From the NCBI RefSeq assembly GCF_014697475.1, contig NZ_JACJRV010000001.1, forward strand, positions 186,001 to 250,000: a stretch of DNA of 64,000 bases, given 5' to 3'. The notes beneath the pieces were generated by a model. It saw only the letters and a program-made list of their open reading frames with translations. It ran no database searches and was not told the origin of the DNA. Source of the stretch: Nostoc sp. FACHB-152 (lineage in GTDB: Bacteria; Cyanobacteriota; Cyanobacteriia; Cyanobacteriales; Nostocaceae). The position numbers and the translations under genes are program-made. Positions 28,143 to 37,778 of this stretch are shown here, in pieces (position 1 is the first letter of the stretch; every line of letters begins with the position of its first letter).

Positions 28143-29456
28143 TTACAAAGATTCAGGAACGATAGACACACCATTTCTCAGATTCAGCAGCCCTGTAACG
28201 ACAACTTCTTCTTGTGGCTGTAATCCTTCGAGAACTTGATAATTGTTACGTTTGATGTCACCTACCCTTACCCGCCTTTGTTCAGCTACTAATTGCTCTA
28301 CGCCTTGGGGAGTGGTTTGTTTTTTCGCCACATAAACATAAGTTTCACCAGCTATCCGCGCTACTGCTGTGGTAGGAATTAAAACCCCTGAACGCTGATT
28401 CCAAATTACCCTCGCCCTGACTAATTGATCAGTTCGTAGCAGCCCTTGGGAATTATTAAACAATGCTTTAATTACAATTGAGCGTGTGTCAATACTGGCA
28501 TTTGGCGCAATGAAAAATACTCGACTCATACCCAGTACCTGCCCTTGAGCATTCATAATCTCTACAGGCATTCCCTTGCGTAATTGTGACGCTTTTTCTA
28601 GAGGTACAGATATATTGACTTCTAAAGGTTTGTTTTGTGAGATGGTAACTAATGGTGAAGAAGGATTTACAAAATCACCAACTTTTACAGGAATGTTGCC
28701 GACTGTGCCATTCAAGGGAGCAGTAATTTTGTCATACTGTTGGACTGGTGGTTGTCTATTATTGGTATCAGCTTGCAACAAAGCTCTTTCAGCTTGCATA
28801 ATGCTGGCTTTTTGGGCTTCAATTCGAGAATTGAGTGCCGCCAGATTTGCCCTAGCTGTAGTCAGCCTAGTAGCGGATAAATCCTTAGTTTGTCGAGATA
28901 CTGCTCCTTGGTCTGCTAAATTGGCATATTTTTCGTAGTCTTGCTGATTTACCTGCAAGTCAGCAACTTTGGAGAAGCGTTCTGCTTCTAAGGCTCGGAG
29001 TGTAGTACGGGCATTTTCTAACTGTACTGCAACCATTTGTGTAGCAGCATTATTACCAATAAGCGCCGTTTGTGGCATTGGGTTGATTTGGATAATTGGT
29101 GTTCCTGTAGCGACAGTATCTCCTGGCTTGACAAATATCTGGGTGACTTGACCTTGAATGGTCGGCTGGAGATTTATAGAACGTCGAGATTCTAAACTAG
29201 CAATAAAATCTGTACTTTCTTCTACTGTGCCTATTTGTACAGGTGCAATTTTGACTCTTACTCCTGGTGGTTGAGAACTAACAGATGGTGCTTGTTTTAT
29301 CGGACTAAGTAAACGCCAAACTATGGCAGTTCCACCCCCCAATATGAGTATTAAAGCTAACAATAATCTTAACCACCGCCGTTTTTGTGGAGGTAGTTCA
29401 TAGGATTTTTCGGAAAGTTCGTTTCCAAAATCAGTTTGAGGCTCAGGGGATGTCAT
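28143..29456 (-). CDS. RND-type efflux periplasmic adaptor (HlyD/MFP family), no pump next to it
   Basis: The 437-residue protein has an N-terminal membrane anchor (about 28-46), a barrel-sandwich lipoyl part (GQVTQIFVKPGDTVATGTPI), a helical hairpin (about 140-235) and a second lipoyl half (YDKITAPLNGTVGNIPVKVG). A beta-barrel follows. This is the MexA/AcrA-like adaptor that joins inner and outer membrane parts of an efflux pump. The gene downstream on the same strand is the serine hydrolase, not an RND pump, so the partner lies elsewhere. Confidence 0.88.
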   Translation of the reverse strand: MTSPEPQTDFGNELSEKSYELPPQKRRWLRLLLALILILGGGTAIVWRLLSPIKQAPSVSSQPPGVRVKIAPVQIGTVEESTDFIASLESRRSINLQPTIQGQVTQIFVKPGDTVATGTPIIQINPMPQTALIGNNAATQMVAVQLENARTTLRALEAERFSKVADLQVNQQDYEKYANLADQGAVSRQTKDLSATRLTTARANLAALNSRIEAQKASIMQAERALLQADTNNRQPPVQQYDKITAPLNGTVGNIPVKVGDFVNPSSPLVTISQNKPLEVNISVPLEKASQLRKGMPVEIMNAQGQVLGMSRVFFIAPNASIDTRSIVIKALFNNSQGLLRTDQLVRARVIWNQRSGVLIPTTAVARIAGETYVYVAKKQTTPQGVEQLVAEQRRVRVGDIKRNNYQVLEGLQPQEEVVVTGLLNLRNGVSIVPESL

Positions 29457-29918
29457 GGCTTACAACTCATCTAAAAACAACAATAAAACTTCATTAAGTT
29501 TGGGGCTGTTGAGATGCAATTACCTGATATTGGTTGAGGAGCAAGGCCAAATTGTATATTAACTCGTCCAAATATACTGCTTTTAGAGATGATGGCTAAT
29601 CTACCAAAAGGTCAATGAGAAAAATTTAGATATAGGTAAGTTTTTTAACTGTCTTGTCAGTTATTGCTTACAGTATTCCAGTGTTGATAGACTCAGGTAT
29701 TTTAAAATATTTATCGAGAAATAAATATTAAAATTTTAGGGATTTAAGGTGATAAAAGTTACCCGATTTTAAAATGTTGTTTTAATAGCTTTTAGTCTTG
29801 AGATTTTTTCTTGAAGATTTATTGTGGCGCATGATAAAAATCACATTTTTATCTCAACAAAGGTAGAGACAGCCTATTTATTTAAATAGACTTAACTAAA
29901 ATTTGCATTTATTTAAAA
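29457..29918. other. Intergenic region between adaptor gene and tRNA
   Basis: No gene is supported in these 462 bp. The sequence is AT-rich with long T/A runs and contains no hairpin or tandem repeat I can define. It probably holds the adaptor promoter. Confidence 0.45.
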
Positions 29919-29991
29919 CGAGCGCGGCAGGGTTCGAACCTGCGGCCGATTGCTTAGAAGGCAATTGCTCTATCCACTGAGCTACGCGCCC
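29919..29991 (-). tRNA. tRNA-Arg (anticodon UCU)
   Basis: The minus-strand 73-nt sequence folds as a complete cloverleaf. The acceptor stem GGGCGCG pairs with CGCGCTC (one G-U). The D arm is GTAGCTCAGTGGATAGAGC, the anticodon stem-loop ATTGC-CTTCTAA-GCAAT gives anticodon TCT, and the T arm contains GGTTCGAACC. The CCA end is not encoded. It reads AGA codons. Confidence 0.95.
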
Positions 29992-30352
29992 AACATAAAA
30001 TTATGGCTCTGTTAAGAGTCACCTAAACAATTATATCGTTTTCTGAACTCAGAAGCAATCAAAAATTGCAGATCTGCTATGGGCAAGGCTAAGATGCTAG
30101 TCGCTAGTTAGTCAATTTCAGCTAACTAATGCAGCATAAGAGCGATTGATTAGCTATATTGTGTGGTCAAGGGTAAGCTATTTGCGTGTTGGTGTATGTA
30201 TCGTTGGGATAATTTACACTAAGGTGGCTAAAAAGCGATCGCGCTTTTTAACCTCTATTACACCTAAGTAATCGCACTCTTGGCGATACTACCAAATCCG
30301 ATTATAGATCGCATATCCACAAAGCCCCTGTGAGGAGTTATTTGCTAGTGCC
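29992..30352. other. Intergenic region upstream of the conserved gene at 30353
   Basis: No supported gene. A HIP1-type GCGATCGCGC lies at about 30235-30245. The promoter of the tRNA should be in the first 100 bp and that of the downstream gene in the last, but no clear boxes are visible. Confidence 0.45.
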
Positions 30353-31009
30353 ATGTTTATTCTCAAACGGCAGGATGTTGAAATATCAAGCATTCAGCAC
30401 CCAAAAAGGGATCAGCAGGTGCCGATCCTCCATTATCAGGGGCAAACCTTCCGGTTGATTAGTGTATTCAAAGCTAATCAAGAAGAAGAAGCGCGCTCCT
30501 TGTGGAGAGATTTAACTGATAACCGAGGCAAAGCTTGTGTCTTGTTGGAGGAACCAGAGCGGTTTAGCGTTTGGGGGAAAATCCGATTAGAACAGCTAGA
30601 AGGTGATACTGGTGGGCATGGTAAGACAGTAATACTTATCCAAGCCAGTATTTTGCTACTACAAGCAGTTCACATGGATATTGAAGAGTTTTTAGGCTCT
30701 CGCCAACTAACATTATTTGAAAAAGATCTTGGGGAAGTTTTGCGGCAGCAGAAGTTTCCTGAATTTTCCCCTGAGTCAGTTAAACACCTAGTAACGATAG
30801 ATCCCTTAGAAGGAACTAAACTTCCGGCTTGGCAAGAAAATCATGTCACTACTTTCTTGCAAGAACTATACAAGCTAGGGAAAACCTATTTTGGTAATGC
30901 CAACTTTGCCAACAAAGTAGCAGGTAGGTTACAGGATATGGCAGACGGCGAGCGATCGCTATTTATCTCTTGGCTAAACCAATCTTCACTCAATAAATTG
31001 TGGCAATAG
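30353..31009 (+). CDS. Conserved cyanobacterial protein of unknown function
   Basis: The 218-residue soluble protein begins MFILKRQDVEISSIQHP. It has a beta-rich N-terminal half (QTFRLISVFKANQEEEARSL, ACVLLEEPERFSVWGKIRLE) and a helical C-terminal half ending FISWLNQSSLNKLWQ. No signal, membrane helix or known motif is seen. It is upstream of a membrane protein and an HTH protein on the same strand and could be co-transcribed with them. I do not recognise the family. Confidence 0.6.
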   Translation: MFILKRQDVEISSIQHPKRDQQVPILHYQGQTFRLISVFKANQEEEARSLWRDLTDNRGKACVLLEEPERFSVWGKIRLEQLEGDTGGHGKTVILIQASILLLQAVHMDIEEFLGSRQLTLFEKDLGEVLRQQKFPEFSPESVKHLVTIDPLEGTKLPAWQENHVTTFLQELYKLGKTYFGNANFANKVAGRLQDMADGERSLFISWLNQSSLNKLWQ

Positions 31010-31155
31010 CCTCAAAAAGTATGAATTATGAAGTCTAAAGTCTGAAAACCCTGCTCTGACTCTATTCTTCACACTTCATACTAGCCTCCGGCAAGCCACC
31101 TCAAAGCTGTCTACACACTTCAGACTTCCAGCGTGCATATACATAATAAATTCCT

Positions 31156-32007
31156 ATGAGTAGCTCATACAAAAATTCTTTGCCTTCTAAATCGCTGTTT
31201 ACTAATCGCAACATCATCTTGGCAGCTATTGGCTGGGGTGTGATGGCGCTATTATATTTTTTGCTATTTAGTGCTAAAATTCCAGGAGCCAACGGCGTAG
31301 AAAGTCGTGCCGAATGGTATGTGATTGGCACAAATATTTTTGAAGCCTTAGCTTACTTGGGTGCTGGTATTTTATGCTTAAGGAATTGGCGTAGCCCCCA
31401 AATTGTTAGTAGTCGCAATGTTTGGCTGGCAATTGCCATAGGTATGCTTTCTTATTTCCTAGGAGGGATATTTTTTGGCTATACAGAAATAGTTTTAAAA
31501 GAAGAACCTGATGTATCGATTGGCGATGTATTTTTTGTATTGACTTATATTTCTCTTGGCGTAGGCATGATTTTAGCGGTGGCTTCAAGACGCATTAATT
31601 TAGAAAAATGGCAATGGCTGATTGTATTGGCGATAGGAGTGTTTGGCAGTTTGGTCGCATGGTGGATTTCTATGCAGCAAACAACACCCACAGAAATGCT
31701 AGCCGCAATTTTGAATTGGTTTTATGTAGTTAGTGATGTAGTGCTGTTGATTATTGCTACTACATTGCTGTTAGCTTTTTGGGGAGGACGGGTAGCTCAA
31801 TCTTGGCGAATGATTGCAGCGGCCGCGTTTTCGCTTTACATTGCAGATATGTGGTTTAAATTCGCTCAAGGGCCTAACTATCAAAGTGGAGACATATTAG
31901 AAGTGTTTTGGGTGTTTAGTGGAGTGCTATTTGGACTGGGCGCTGTTCTAGAACATGACGCTTCATTAAGTCGGACTCGGCGCGAGCGTGGACGTAAACG
32001 AGCTTAG
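31156..32007 (+). CDS. Polytopic membrane protein, function unknown
   Basis: The 283-residue protein has about eight hydrophobic segments (ILAAIGWGVMALLYFLLFSA and similar) and a strongly basic cytoplasmic end (SRTRRERGRKRA). The stop is TAG at 32005-32007, 2-5 bp before the next start, so translational coupling with the HTH protein downstream is likely. It resembles seven-helix sensor-type membrane parts in overall hydrophobic layout, but no catalytic or kinase domain is attached. The family is unnamed to me. Confidence 0.6.
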   Translation: MSSSYKNSLPSKSLFTNRNIILAAIGWGVMALLYFLLFSAKIPGANGVESRAEWYVIGTNIFEALAYLGAGILCLRNWRSPQIVSSRNVWLAIAIGMLSYFLGGIFFGYTEIVLKEEPDVSIGDVFFVLTYISLGVGMILAVASRRINLEKWQWLIVLAIGVFGSLVAWWISMQQTTPTEMLAAILNWFYVVSDVVLLIIATTLLLAFWGGRVAQSWRMIAAAAFSLYIADMWFKFAQGPNYQSGDILEVFWVFSGVLFGLGAVLEHDASLSRTRRERGRKRA

Positions 32008-32009
32008 AT

Positions 32010-33029
32010 TTGGTGTCTACCGTGAGAAAACTAACAGATTCAGATAAACAAGAAATTCTTAAGTTATATCGAGAAACTGCTGAAACAACCTCGACTTTAG
32101 CAGAGCGTTATGACGTGAGCAACTCGACAATTAGCCGCTTGCTCAAAAGCACCTTACCAGAAGATGAGTACGAATACCTCGTTTCTTTGAAACGGGCAGC
32201 ACGGACTCCTGAAGGTAGGGCGCAGGTAAACTATGACCAGTTGCCTTTGTTGATTCCTAAGGAGCCGGAATTAGAACCTCTTAAGAGCGAAAGCAAACCT
32301 ATCGAGTTGCCTAGGCTGAGGACACAGGAGCCAGTAATGGAGGCGCAGCCAGAACCGGAGCCTGAACTAGAAGAGGATACGGAAGAATCATCGGGTATTA
32401 GAAGAGTACGGCGGCGTTCTTCGGCACCAGTAGAAAAACCAAAGCCAAGAATCATCAAAAAATCGGATGCTCCTAAAGAAGAGCCACCGGAGATTCCTAG
32501 CATTCCTAGCCCAATATTGGATGAAGAACGTCCAAAAGTGGCCGTCTTTGCAGAAATGCTAGGCGAGGAAATATTAGACGAGTCTGAAGATTTAGATGAT
32601 TTAGATGACGATCTAGATGATGATGATTTAGATGATGAAGATTACGAAGAAGACGATGATGATCTAGATGAGCCAAGACCTTTAGTTACAAGACGTAGGT
32701 TAGGTGAAGCACCAGTTCAAGTTTTACCCTTGTCGGCTGCTAATTTACCGAGAACTTGTTACTTGGTAATCGACCGTTCCGCAGAGCTAATTACCCGACC
32801 ACTTAGGGATTTTGGTGATTTGGGGCAAATTCCCAGCCTGGAAACCCAGCAAAGAACCCTGCCAATATTTGATAATCATCGGGTAGCTAAACGCTTTTCA
32901 ACAAAGCGCGATCGCGTGATTAAGGTTCCTGATAGTAGAATGCTGCAAAAGGCTCGGACTCATCTCCAAGCTAAGGGTATTACTCGACTGTTAATTGATG
33001 GTCAGGTTTACTCTTTGTCTTCGCTTTAA
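32010..33029 (+). CDS. HTH-domain regulator-like protein with acidic linker
   Basis: A helix-turn-helix (about residues 8-50, KQEILKLYRETAETTSTLAE and RYDVSNSTISRLLK) resembles transposase/Hin-like HTH. A proline- and glutamate-rich linker (about 90-190), an extremely acidic Asp run (about 190-225, DLDDLDDDLDDDDLDDED) and a conserved C-terminal globular part (LPRTCYLVIDRSAELITRPL) follow. There is no DDE catalytic domain, so it is not a transposase. Start choices are TTG 32010, GTG 32013 or GTG 32022. It sits 2-14 bp after the membrane gene. Confidence 0.65.
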   Translation: MVSTVRKLTDSDKQEILKLYRETAETTSTLAERYDVSNSTISRLLKSTLPEDEYEYLVSLKRAARTPEGRAQVNYDQLPLLIPKEPELEPLKSESKPIELPRLRTQEPVMEAQPEPEPELEEDTEESSGIRRVRRRSSAPVEKPKPRIIKKSDAPKEEPPEIPSIPSPILDEERPKVAVFAEMLGEEILDESEDLDDLDDDLDDDDLDDEDYEEDDDDLDEPRPLVTRRRLGEAPVQVLPLSAANLPRTCYLVIDRSAELITRPLRDFGDLGQIPSLETQQRTLPIFDNHRVAKRFSTKRDRVIKVPDSRMLQKARTHLQAKGITRLLIDGQVYSLSSL

Positions 33030-33034
33030 GAAAA

Positions 33035-33094
33035 AGGCAATAGGCAATAGGCAATAGGCAATGAACACTATTCACCTGTTACCTGTTACCTGTT
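33035..33094. repeat. Short tandem heptamer repeats (STRR-type)
   Basis: Four tandem copies of AGGCAAT (33035-33062) are followed by three of ACCTGTT (33074-33094). These heptamer repeats are typical of heterocystous cyanobacteria and also occur at 38853-38877, 39128-39150, 57189-57219 and 58613-58638. They sit just after the stop at 33029. Confidence 0.8.
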
Positions 33095-33100
33095 ACCTTT

Positions 33101-34048
33101 TTAATTGTGAGTATACACAGCTATGGCAAAACGTCTAGCTAGATTAATAATGTCTTGTTTACGGGCGATGGAGTTAACCCACTGTTGCGGAATACCTTCT
33201 ACACCGTAATAAATTCCGGCTAACCCACCTGTGACAGCCGCAGTTGTGCTTGTATGTTCGCCCAAGTTCACCGCCTTTAACACTGTTTCTGCATAGGATG
33301 AGCTATTTAATAAACACCATAACGATGCTTCTAGGGTGTCAATGACATAGCCGCCAGATTTAATCTCTTCAATTGGTAGACTGGCAATGTCACCACTAAA
33401 TACCCTGGCAAAATGGGGCATTTCGCTCTGAAATTGTGCGTCAGAATAAATTGTTTGGATTTTTTGTAAGCCTTGTAAATAAGCTGTGGGTAGGTCAACA
33501 CCTTGCAGTAGTTCAATAGCGATACTAGTATAAATGCCACAGGCAATTTGCGATCGCAGATGAGCATGAGTAATACAAGACACTTGATGCACCCGCGAAA
33601 TTAATTCTGGAAAGTCTAAGGTTTTGTGACAATAAGCCATCGGCAAAATTCGCATCAACGAACCATTGCCATTACTCATTTCGCTAGTTCCCCCAGCTTC
33701 TAAAGATGGAACTCCTTGATTAAGACGCATAATAGCTGCATGAGTACTTTGCCCAATACCAAATATTTCTCCTCTGGGAGTCCAGTAAGCTTGCTTATAC
33801 CAACGCCAAAAAGACAAAGCTATAGCATCTAAGGAATATTCTCTACAAAGACTTTCTGCCAAGCAAAACGTCAACGAACTGTCATCTGACCAAGTTCCTG
33901 GCGGCTGATGCCATGTGCCATAACCTAGCATCTTCGTGACTGGGGACTTCATTCGTTCAGCGCGGCTAGTAAACTCCACTGGCACACCCAAAGCATCACC
34001 GACACATACACCCATCAAACCAGACAATGTTTGTGTAGCGGTTAGCAT
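33101..34048 (-). CDS. ADP-ribosylglycohydrolase family protein
   Basis: The ATG at 34048 gives MLTATQTLSGLMGVCVGDAL and 315 residues. Family motifs are GVCVGDALGVPVEF, the magnesium site TWSDDSSLTF, GNGSLMRILPMAY and GEHTSTTAAVTGGLAGIYYG. The fold hydrolyses ADP-ribose linkages or related bonds, as DraG does for nitrogenase reductase. No draT or nif neighbour is present, so the substrate is unknown. It is a single-gene unit convergent with the HTH gene. Confidence 0.88.
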   Translation of the reverse strand: MLTATQTLSGLMGVCVGDALGVPVEFTSRAERMKSPVTKMLGYGTWHQPPGTWSDDSSLTFCLAESLCREYSLDAIALSFWRWYKQAYWTPRGEIFGIGQSTHAAIMRLNQGVPSLEAGGTSEMSNGNGSLMRILPMAYCHKTLDFPELISRVHQVSCITHAHLRSQIACGIYTSIAIELLQGVDLPTAYLQGLQKIQTIYSDAQFQSEMPHFARVFSGDIASLPIEEIKSGGYVIDTLEASLWCLLNSSSYAETVLKAVNLGEHTSTTAAVTGGLAGIYYGVEGIPQQWVNSIARKQDIINLARRFAIAVYTHN

Positions 34049-34528
34049 TTTTCTATCTCCACGAAAATTGCCAAAAATGAACGCCAAAGTCTGATACAGC
34101 AGGGAACAGGGTTAAAATATTTAGGTACATAGCTTTTTTTGAAAATTTGTACCTCATTTATCTGTAATCTGCTGTATTTGAGAACTAAACTTTTATAAAT
34201 TAACTTTATATATTTCTGCTATAGCTTATTGCTATTGCTGTTACAGCCACTAAGAATAATTAACTTTAATTAGCAGTTGTGTATGCTGTATAAAATTAGC
34301 TTTTAAATTTAGAATGTGCCAGTTTCACAAGTGCATACTGAACAAAAATATTCCCGAATTCTTTAAGAAGTCGGGAATATGAGCAAACACGATTTTTTCA
34401 AATCAAATCTGTTAATTTTATGCACCAATCAGCATAAAAATTTAATAGCATAAAAAATTTAATGGAACCTTTTTACACAAGTTTCGACCTAGTAATTAAC
34501 AGCAAAAAACACAAATTTTTCCAAAATT
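34049..34528. other. Intergenic region between ADP-ribosylglycohydrolase and the barrel protein
   Basis: These 480 bp are AT-rich. The only structure is the hairpin repeat at 34348-34380. There is no supported ORF; the last 60 bp must contain the promoter of the barrel protein gene. Confidence 0.5.
34348..34380. repeat. Dispersed hairpin repeat, copy 2 (diverged)
   Basis: Near-perfect palindrome with arms ATATTCCCGAATTCTT and AAGAAGTCGGGAATAT. It shares the GACTTCTT..AAGTCGGG core with the copies at 163-193 and 42593-42623. Confidence 0.7.
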
Positions 34529-35065
34529 ATGAAGCGTTTACTTCAGTCTTTCGTGACAATTTCTGCATTGTCCTCTTTAGTTATAGCTCCTCTTGCTCTT
34601 AATGCTGGTCAAGCTGCTGCGGAACAGAAAAAAGGTACTGATGCTAGTTATATTGGTGCTGGTGTTGCAGCAAATGTCACTAATGGCGGACTCAACAATG
34701 ATGCTGCTAACTTGGGTGGTAATATTACTGGCCGGGTGAAATTGGGAAATCTTCCTGTTTCCGCGCGCGGTAATGTTTTATGGAATGATGATACAACTAG
34801 CATTATCCCAGAAGTTTCTGTAGACGTGCCAATTGCTAATAAAACTAATGCCTTTGTGACTGGTGGATATTCTTTTGTAGAGAAAAATGGCGCACCTAGT
34901 CCTTTAGGAAATAGAGATTCTGTAGTTGTGGGTGCTGGTGTAGAATCAGAGGTTGCTAATAACTTCCTTGTTTACACTAACGCCAAAGTTGGATTGCGTG
35001 CTTATCAAGATAGTCCTGCTTCTGCTGTTACTATTAATGGCGGAATTGGTTATCGGTTTAAGTAA
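34529..35065 (+). CDS. Secreted outer-membrane beta-barrel-like protein
   Basis: The 178-residue protein has a signal peptide (MKRLLQSFVTISALSSLVIA, cleavage near AGQAAAE). Repeated alternating beta strands with glycine turns follow (GGNITGRVKLGNLPVSARGN, FLVYTNAKVGLRAYQDS), ending in the typical aromatic C-terminus (NGGIGYRFK). This is the pattern of an eight-strand outer membrane barrel. Substrate and role are unknown. It is a single-gene unit. Confidence 0.75.
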   Translation: MKRLLQSFVTISALSSLVIAPLALNAGQAAAEQKKGTDASYIGAGVAANVTNGGLNNDAANLGGNITGRVKLGNLPVSARGNVLWNDDTTSIIPEVSVDVPIANKTNAFVTGGYSFVEKNGAPSPLGNRDSVVVGAGVESEVANNFLVYTNAKVGLRAYQDSPASAVTINGGIGYRFK

Positions 35066-35595
35066 GTGTCATTAGTCATTAGTCAATTGTCATTTGTAAT
35101 TAAAAATTAGCAAGGACGACAATAACGAGAGTTTTTATAACTCAATTAGGATTGCTATATGTGTTGAATAATCTGAAGAGATAGACAAGTAGACATAAAT
35201 TACTCAGTTCAAGTTAAAGCACATATAGATCAGGACGTTGTTTTTCTCTTGCTTTTTGGCTTCTAGTTTTAAACTAAAAATTCATACTTAAGTCGGTTGG
35301 TGGAATTACAGCCCAATATTGTGCATAACCCTGTTGAACTTTAAACGCTGATGAAGCATCGGATTTTTCGGTTAAAAGTCAACAAAAACCAATAAATTTT
35401 GAGTTGATTTACACCGCCTACTTATATATGCTATATGCTGGTTTTGTTATGTGTGACACCACCGACAAAGCCGGCTTTTTGCCGTGTTACAATTGTCATA
35501 TTCATCAGATTTCCGACCGAATTACCGGGAAACACTCAGCCGAAAACATGGCTTGGCTCTGATAGCTGCTTTATTGAGAATACTATACAACTCTA
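35066..35595. other. Long leader region of the sulfite reductase gene
   Basis: No gene is supported in these 530 bp. At about 35137-35165 the words CAATTAGGATTGCTATATG match the end of the TATATAGCA MITE family. At 35467-35478 there is a perfect 12-bp palindrome AAAGCCGGCTTT, about 118 bp ahead of the sir start, which could be an operator or leader hairpin. Confidence 0.5.
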
Positions 35596-37560
35596 ATGGT
35601 TAAATCTGCTCCTCCCCCACTCACCGCTCGTAAGCCCTCGAAAGTAGAAGGCCTCAAAGAAAATAGTAATTTTTTGCGTGAACCTGTAGCAACGCAGATC
35701 CTTGAGGATACTACTCACTTTAGTGAAGATGCGACTCAAATCCTCAAGTTTCATGGCTCCTACCAGCAGGATAACCGCGATAATCGCGTTAAGGGACAGG
35801 AGAAAGATTACCAATTCATGCTGCGGACAAAAAATCCTGGTGGACTTGTACCGCCGCAACTATATCTGGCTTTAGATAAGCTGGCTGATGAATATGGAAA
35901 CCACACCTTACGCGCAACTACTCGTCAAGGTTTCCAGTTGCATGGGATTTTAAAGAAGAATCTCAAGGCGGCGATCGCTACTATTATTAAAAATCTGGGT
36001 TCTACTTTGGGTGCTTGTGGTGACATCAACCGCAACGTTATGGCCCCCCCAGTTCCTTTCAAGAATCGCCCTGAGTATGGGTATGCTTGGGAATATGCCG
36101 AGAAAATTGCTGACTTACTCTCACCCCAAACTGGTGCTTATTACGAAATTTGGCTAGATGGGGAAAAAGCCATCAGTGCGGAAGAAGACCCAGAGGTGAA
36201 GGCGGCACGTCAACGCAACGGCAATGGCACAATTGTTCATGATAGTGAAGAACCGCTTTATGGTACTCACTATATGCCGCGCAAATTCAAAGTTAGCGTG
36301 ACAGTGCCAGGGGATAATTCCATTGATTTGTATTCCCAAGACTTGACTTTGGTAGTAATTACCAACCCTGGAGGCGAACTGGAAGGTTTTGATGTCTTTG
36401 CAGGTGGCGGTTTAGGCAGAACCCACAATAAAGAAGAAACCTTTGCGAGGTTAGCAGACCCCATTTGCTATGTAGACAAGGCAGATGTTTACGACATAGT
36501 TAAAGCCATTGTGGCGACTCAAAGAGATTATGGCGATCGCACCGACCGCCGTCACGCTCGATTAAAATATTTAATCAATGATTGGGGTGTAGATAAATTC
36601 CGCGCCAAAGTCGAGGAATATTTTGGTAAACCAGTCGCCCCCTTCAAGCAGTTGCCAGAATTTAAATATGAAGACTTTCTGGGTTGGCAAGAACAAGGCG
36701 ATGGCAAGTTATTTTTAGGTATCTCCATCGACAATGGACGGGTAAAAGATGAAGGTTCCTTGCAACTCAAAACTGCTTTGCGGGAAATTGTCGAGAAATT
36801 TAACTTAACTATTCGCCTGACACCCCACCAAAATCTGATTCTCTGCGACATTGACCCAGAAAATAAACCAGCCATTCAAGAAATTCTTGACCGTTGCGGT
36901 GTTGTTTCTGACCCTGGCAAAATCGAACCTTTATTCCGCTATGCAATGGCTTGTCCAGCTTTGCCTACCTGCGGCTTGGCTATTACCGAGTCAGAACGGG
37001 CAATACCAGGAATTTTAGAACGCGTCCGGGCGTTGTTGGATAAACTGGGTTTACAAGATGAACATTTTGTGGTAAGAATGACAGGCTGCCCTAATGGTTG
37101 CGCTCGTCCTTACATGGCAGAATTGGGTTTTGTGGGTAGTGCGCCGGAATCTTATCAAGTTTGGTTAGGTGGTTCACCACATCAAACCAGATTAGCGCAA
37201 CCAATTGTCGAAAAATTGCACCACAACGATATAGAAAGCTTCTTAGAGCCGATTTTTGTTTACTTTAAGAAATCACGGCAACTTGAAGAAAGCTTTGGTG
37301 ATTTTTGCGATCGCGTTGGCTTAGATGCTATACGTGAATTTGCGGCACAATATCAACCCGAAACTGTCCCAGTCACAACAGAAGAAACTCCAACCCAAGT
37401 AGCCGCAACCAAGAAAAAAGCTGCACCTAGCCGTTCTCGTTCTCGGATTAGCCTTTATGACGAGGTTTATAACAAACTCAAAGAAACCGCCACCAGTGAA
37501 GGTAAATCAATGACAGAGATCGTCAACGAAGCATTAAAAGCTTACTTGCAGATAGATTAA
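35596..37560 (+). CDS. sir: Ferredoxin-sulfite reductase with a C-terminal ribbon-helix-helix tail
   Basis: The 654-residue protein is the siroheme/4Fe-4S enzyme that reduces sulfite to sulfide with ferredoxin in sulfate assimilation. Motifs are [28 protein letters not shown], the first Cys pair [17 protein letters not shown] and the second [19 protein letters not shown]. After about residue 590 an Ala/Lys/Thr linker leads to [20 protein letters not shown] and [15 protein letters not shown], a clear match in pattern to ribbon-helix-helix (CopG/Arc) DNA-binding domains. Such a tail is unexpected on an enzyme. It is a single-gene unit with a long leader. Confidence 0.93.
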   Translation: MVKSAPPPLTARKPSKVEGLKENSNFLREPVATQILEDTTHFSEDATQILKFHGSYQQDNRDNRVKGQEKDYQFMLRTKNPGGLVPPQLYLALDKLADEYGNHTLRATTRQGFQLHGILKKNLKAAIATIIKNLGSTLGACGDINRNVMAPPVPFKNRPEYGYAWEYAEKIADLLSPQTGAYYEIWLDGEKAISAEEDPEVKAARQRNGNGTIVHDSEEPLYGTHYMPRKFKVSVTVPGDNSIDLYSQDLTLVVITNPGGELEGFDVFAGGGLGRTHNKEETFARLADPICYVDKADVYDIVKAIVATQRDYGDRTDRRHARLKYLINDWGVDKFRAKVEEYFGKPVAPFKQLPEFKYEDFLGWQEQGDGKLFLGISIDNGRVKDEGSLQLKTALREIVEKFNLTIRLTPHQNLILCDIDPENKPAIQEILDRCGVVSDPGKIEPLFRYAMACPALPTCGLAITESERAIPGILERVRALLDKLGLQDEHFVVRMTGCPNGCARPYMAELGFVGSAPESYQVWLGGSPHQTRLAQPIVEKLHHNDIESFLEPIFVYFKKSRQLEESFGDFCDRVGLDAIREFAAQYQPETVPVTTEETPTQVAATKKKAAPSRSRSRISLYDEVYNKLKETATSEGKSMTEIVNEALKAYLQID

Positions 37561-37654
37561 GGCTGGAATCACAAAGAATATCGTAAAAATAACAAGCTGT
37601 ACCTTAAATGCGGTGCAGCTTTCTCATTACTTGCAATTTTACCTGTTTTAGGGA

Positions 37655-37778
37655 CAATACGGTTCGGTTAAAGGGGAAAGGCGAAGGGGGAAAGGAGAAG
37701 AAAAAACCTTTAACCCTTACCCTTTAACCTTTTCCCCAAACCAATTTCTAGTTCAAAATGCTTATCCGAACCGTATTG
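37655..37778. mobile_element. MITE with perfect terminal inverted repeats and 10-bp target duplication
   Basis: The ends are CAATACGGTTCGG (37655-37667) and CCGAACCGTATTG (37766-37778), a perfect 13-bp inverted repeat. The element is flanked on both sides by the exact 10-bp direct repeat GTTTTAGGGA (37645-37654 and 37779-37788). Inside, a purine-rich tract (AAAGGGGAAAGGCGAAGG) faces a pyrimidine-rich tract, forming a long foldback. It has no coding capacity and must be moved by a transposase in trans. Confidence 0.82.

Noticed and set aside
32010-33029. Transposase label for the HTH protein
   Set aside because: The N-terminal HTH resembles transposase HTHs, but there is no DDE catalytic domain, no terminal inverted repeats and a conserved non-transposase C-terminus.
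33035-33094. CRISPR array
   Set aside because: The repeat unit is 7 bp and contiguous without spacers. It is an STRR-type tandem repeat, and no cas genes are nearby.
33101-34048. DraG of nitrogenase control
   Set aside because: The family fits ADP-ribosylglycohydrolase in general, but there is no draT or nif neighbour, so I did not assign draG.
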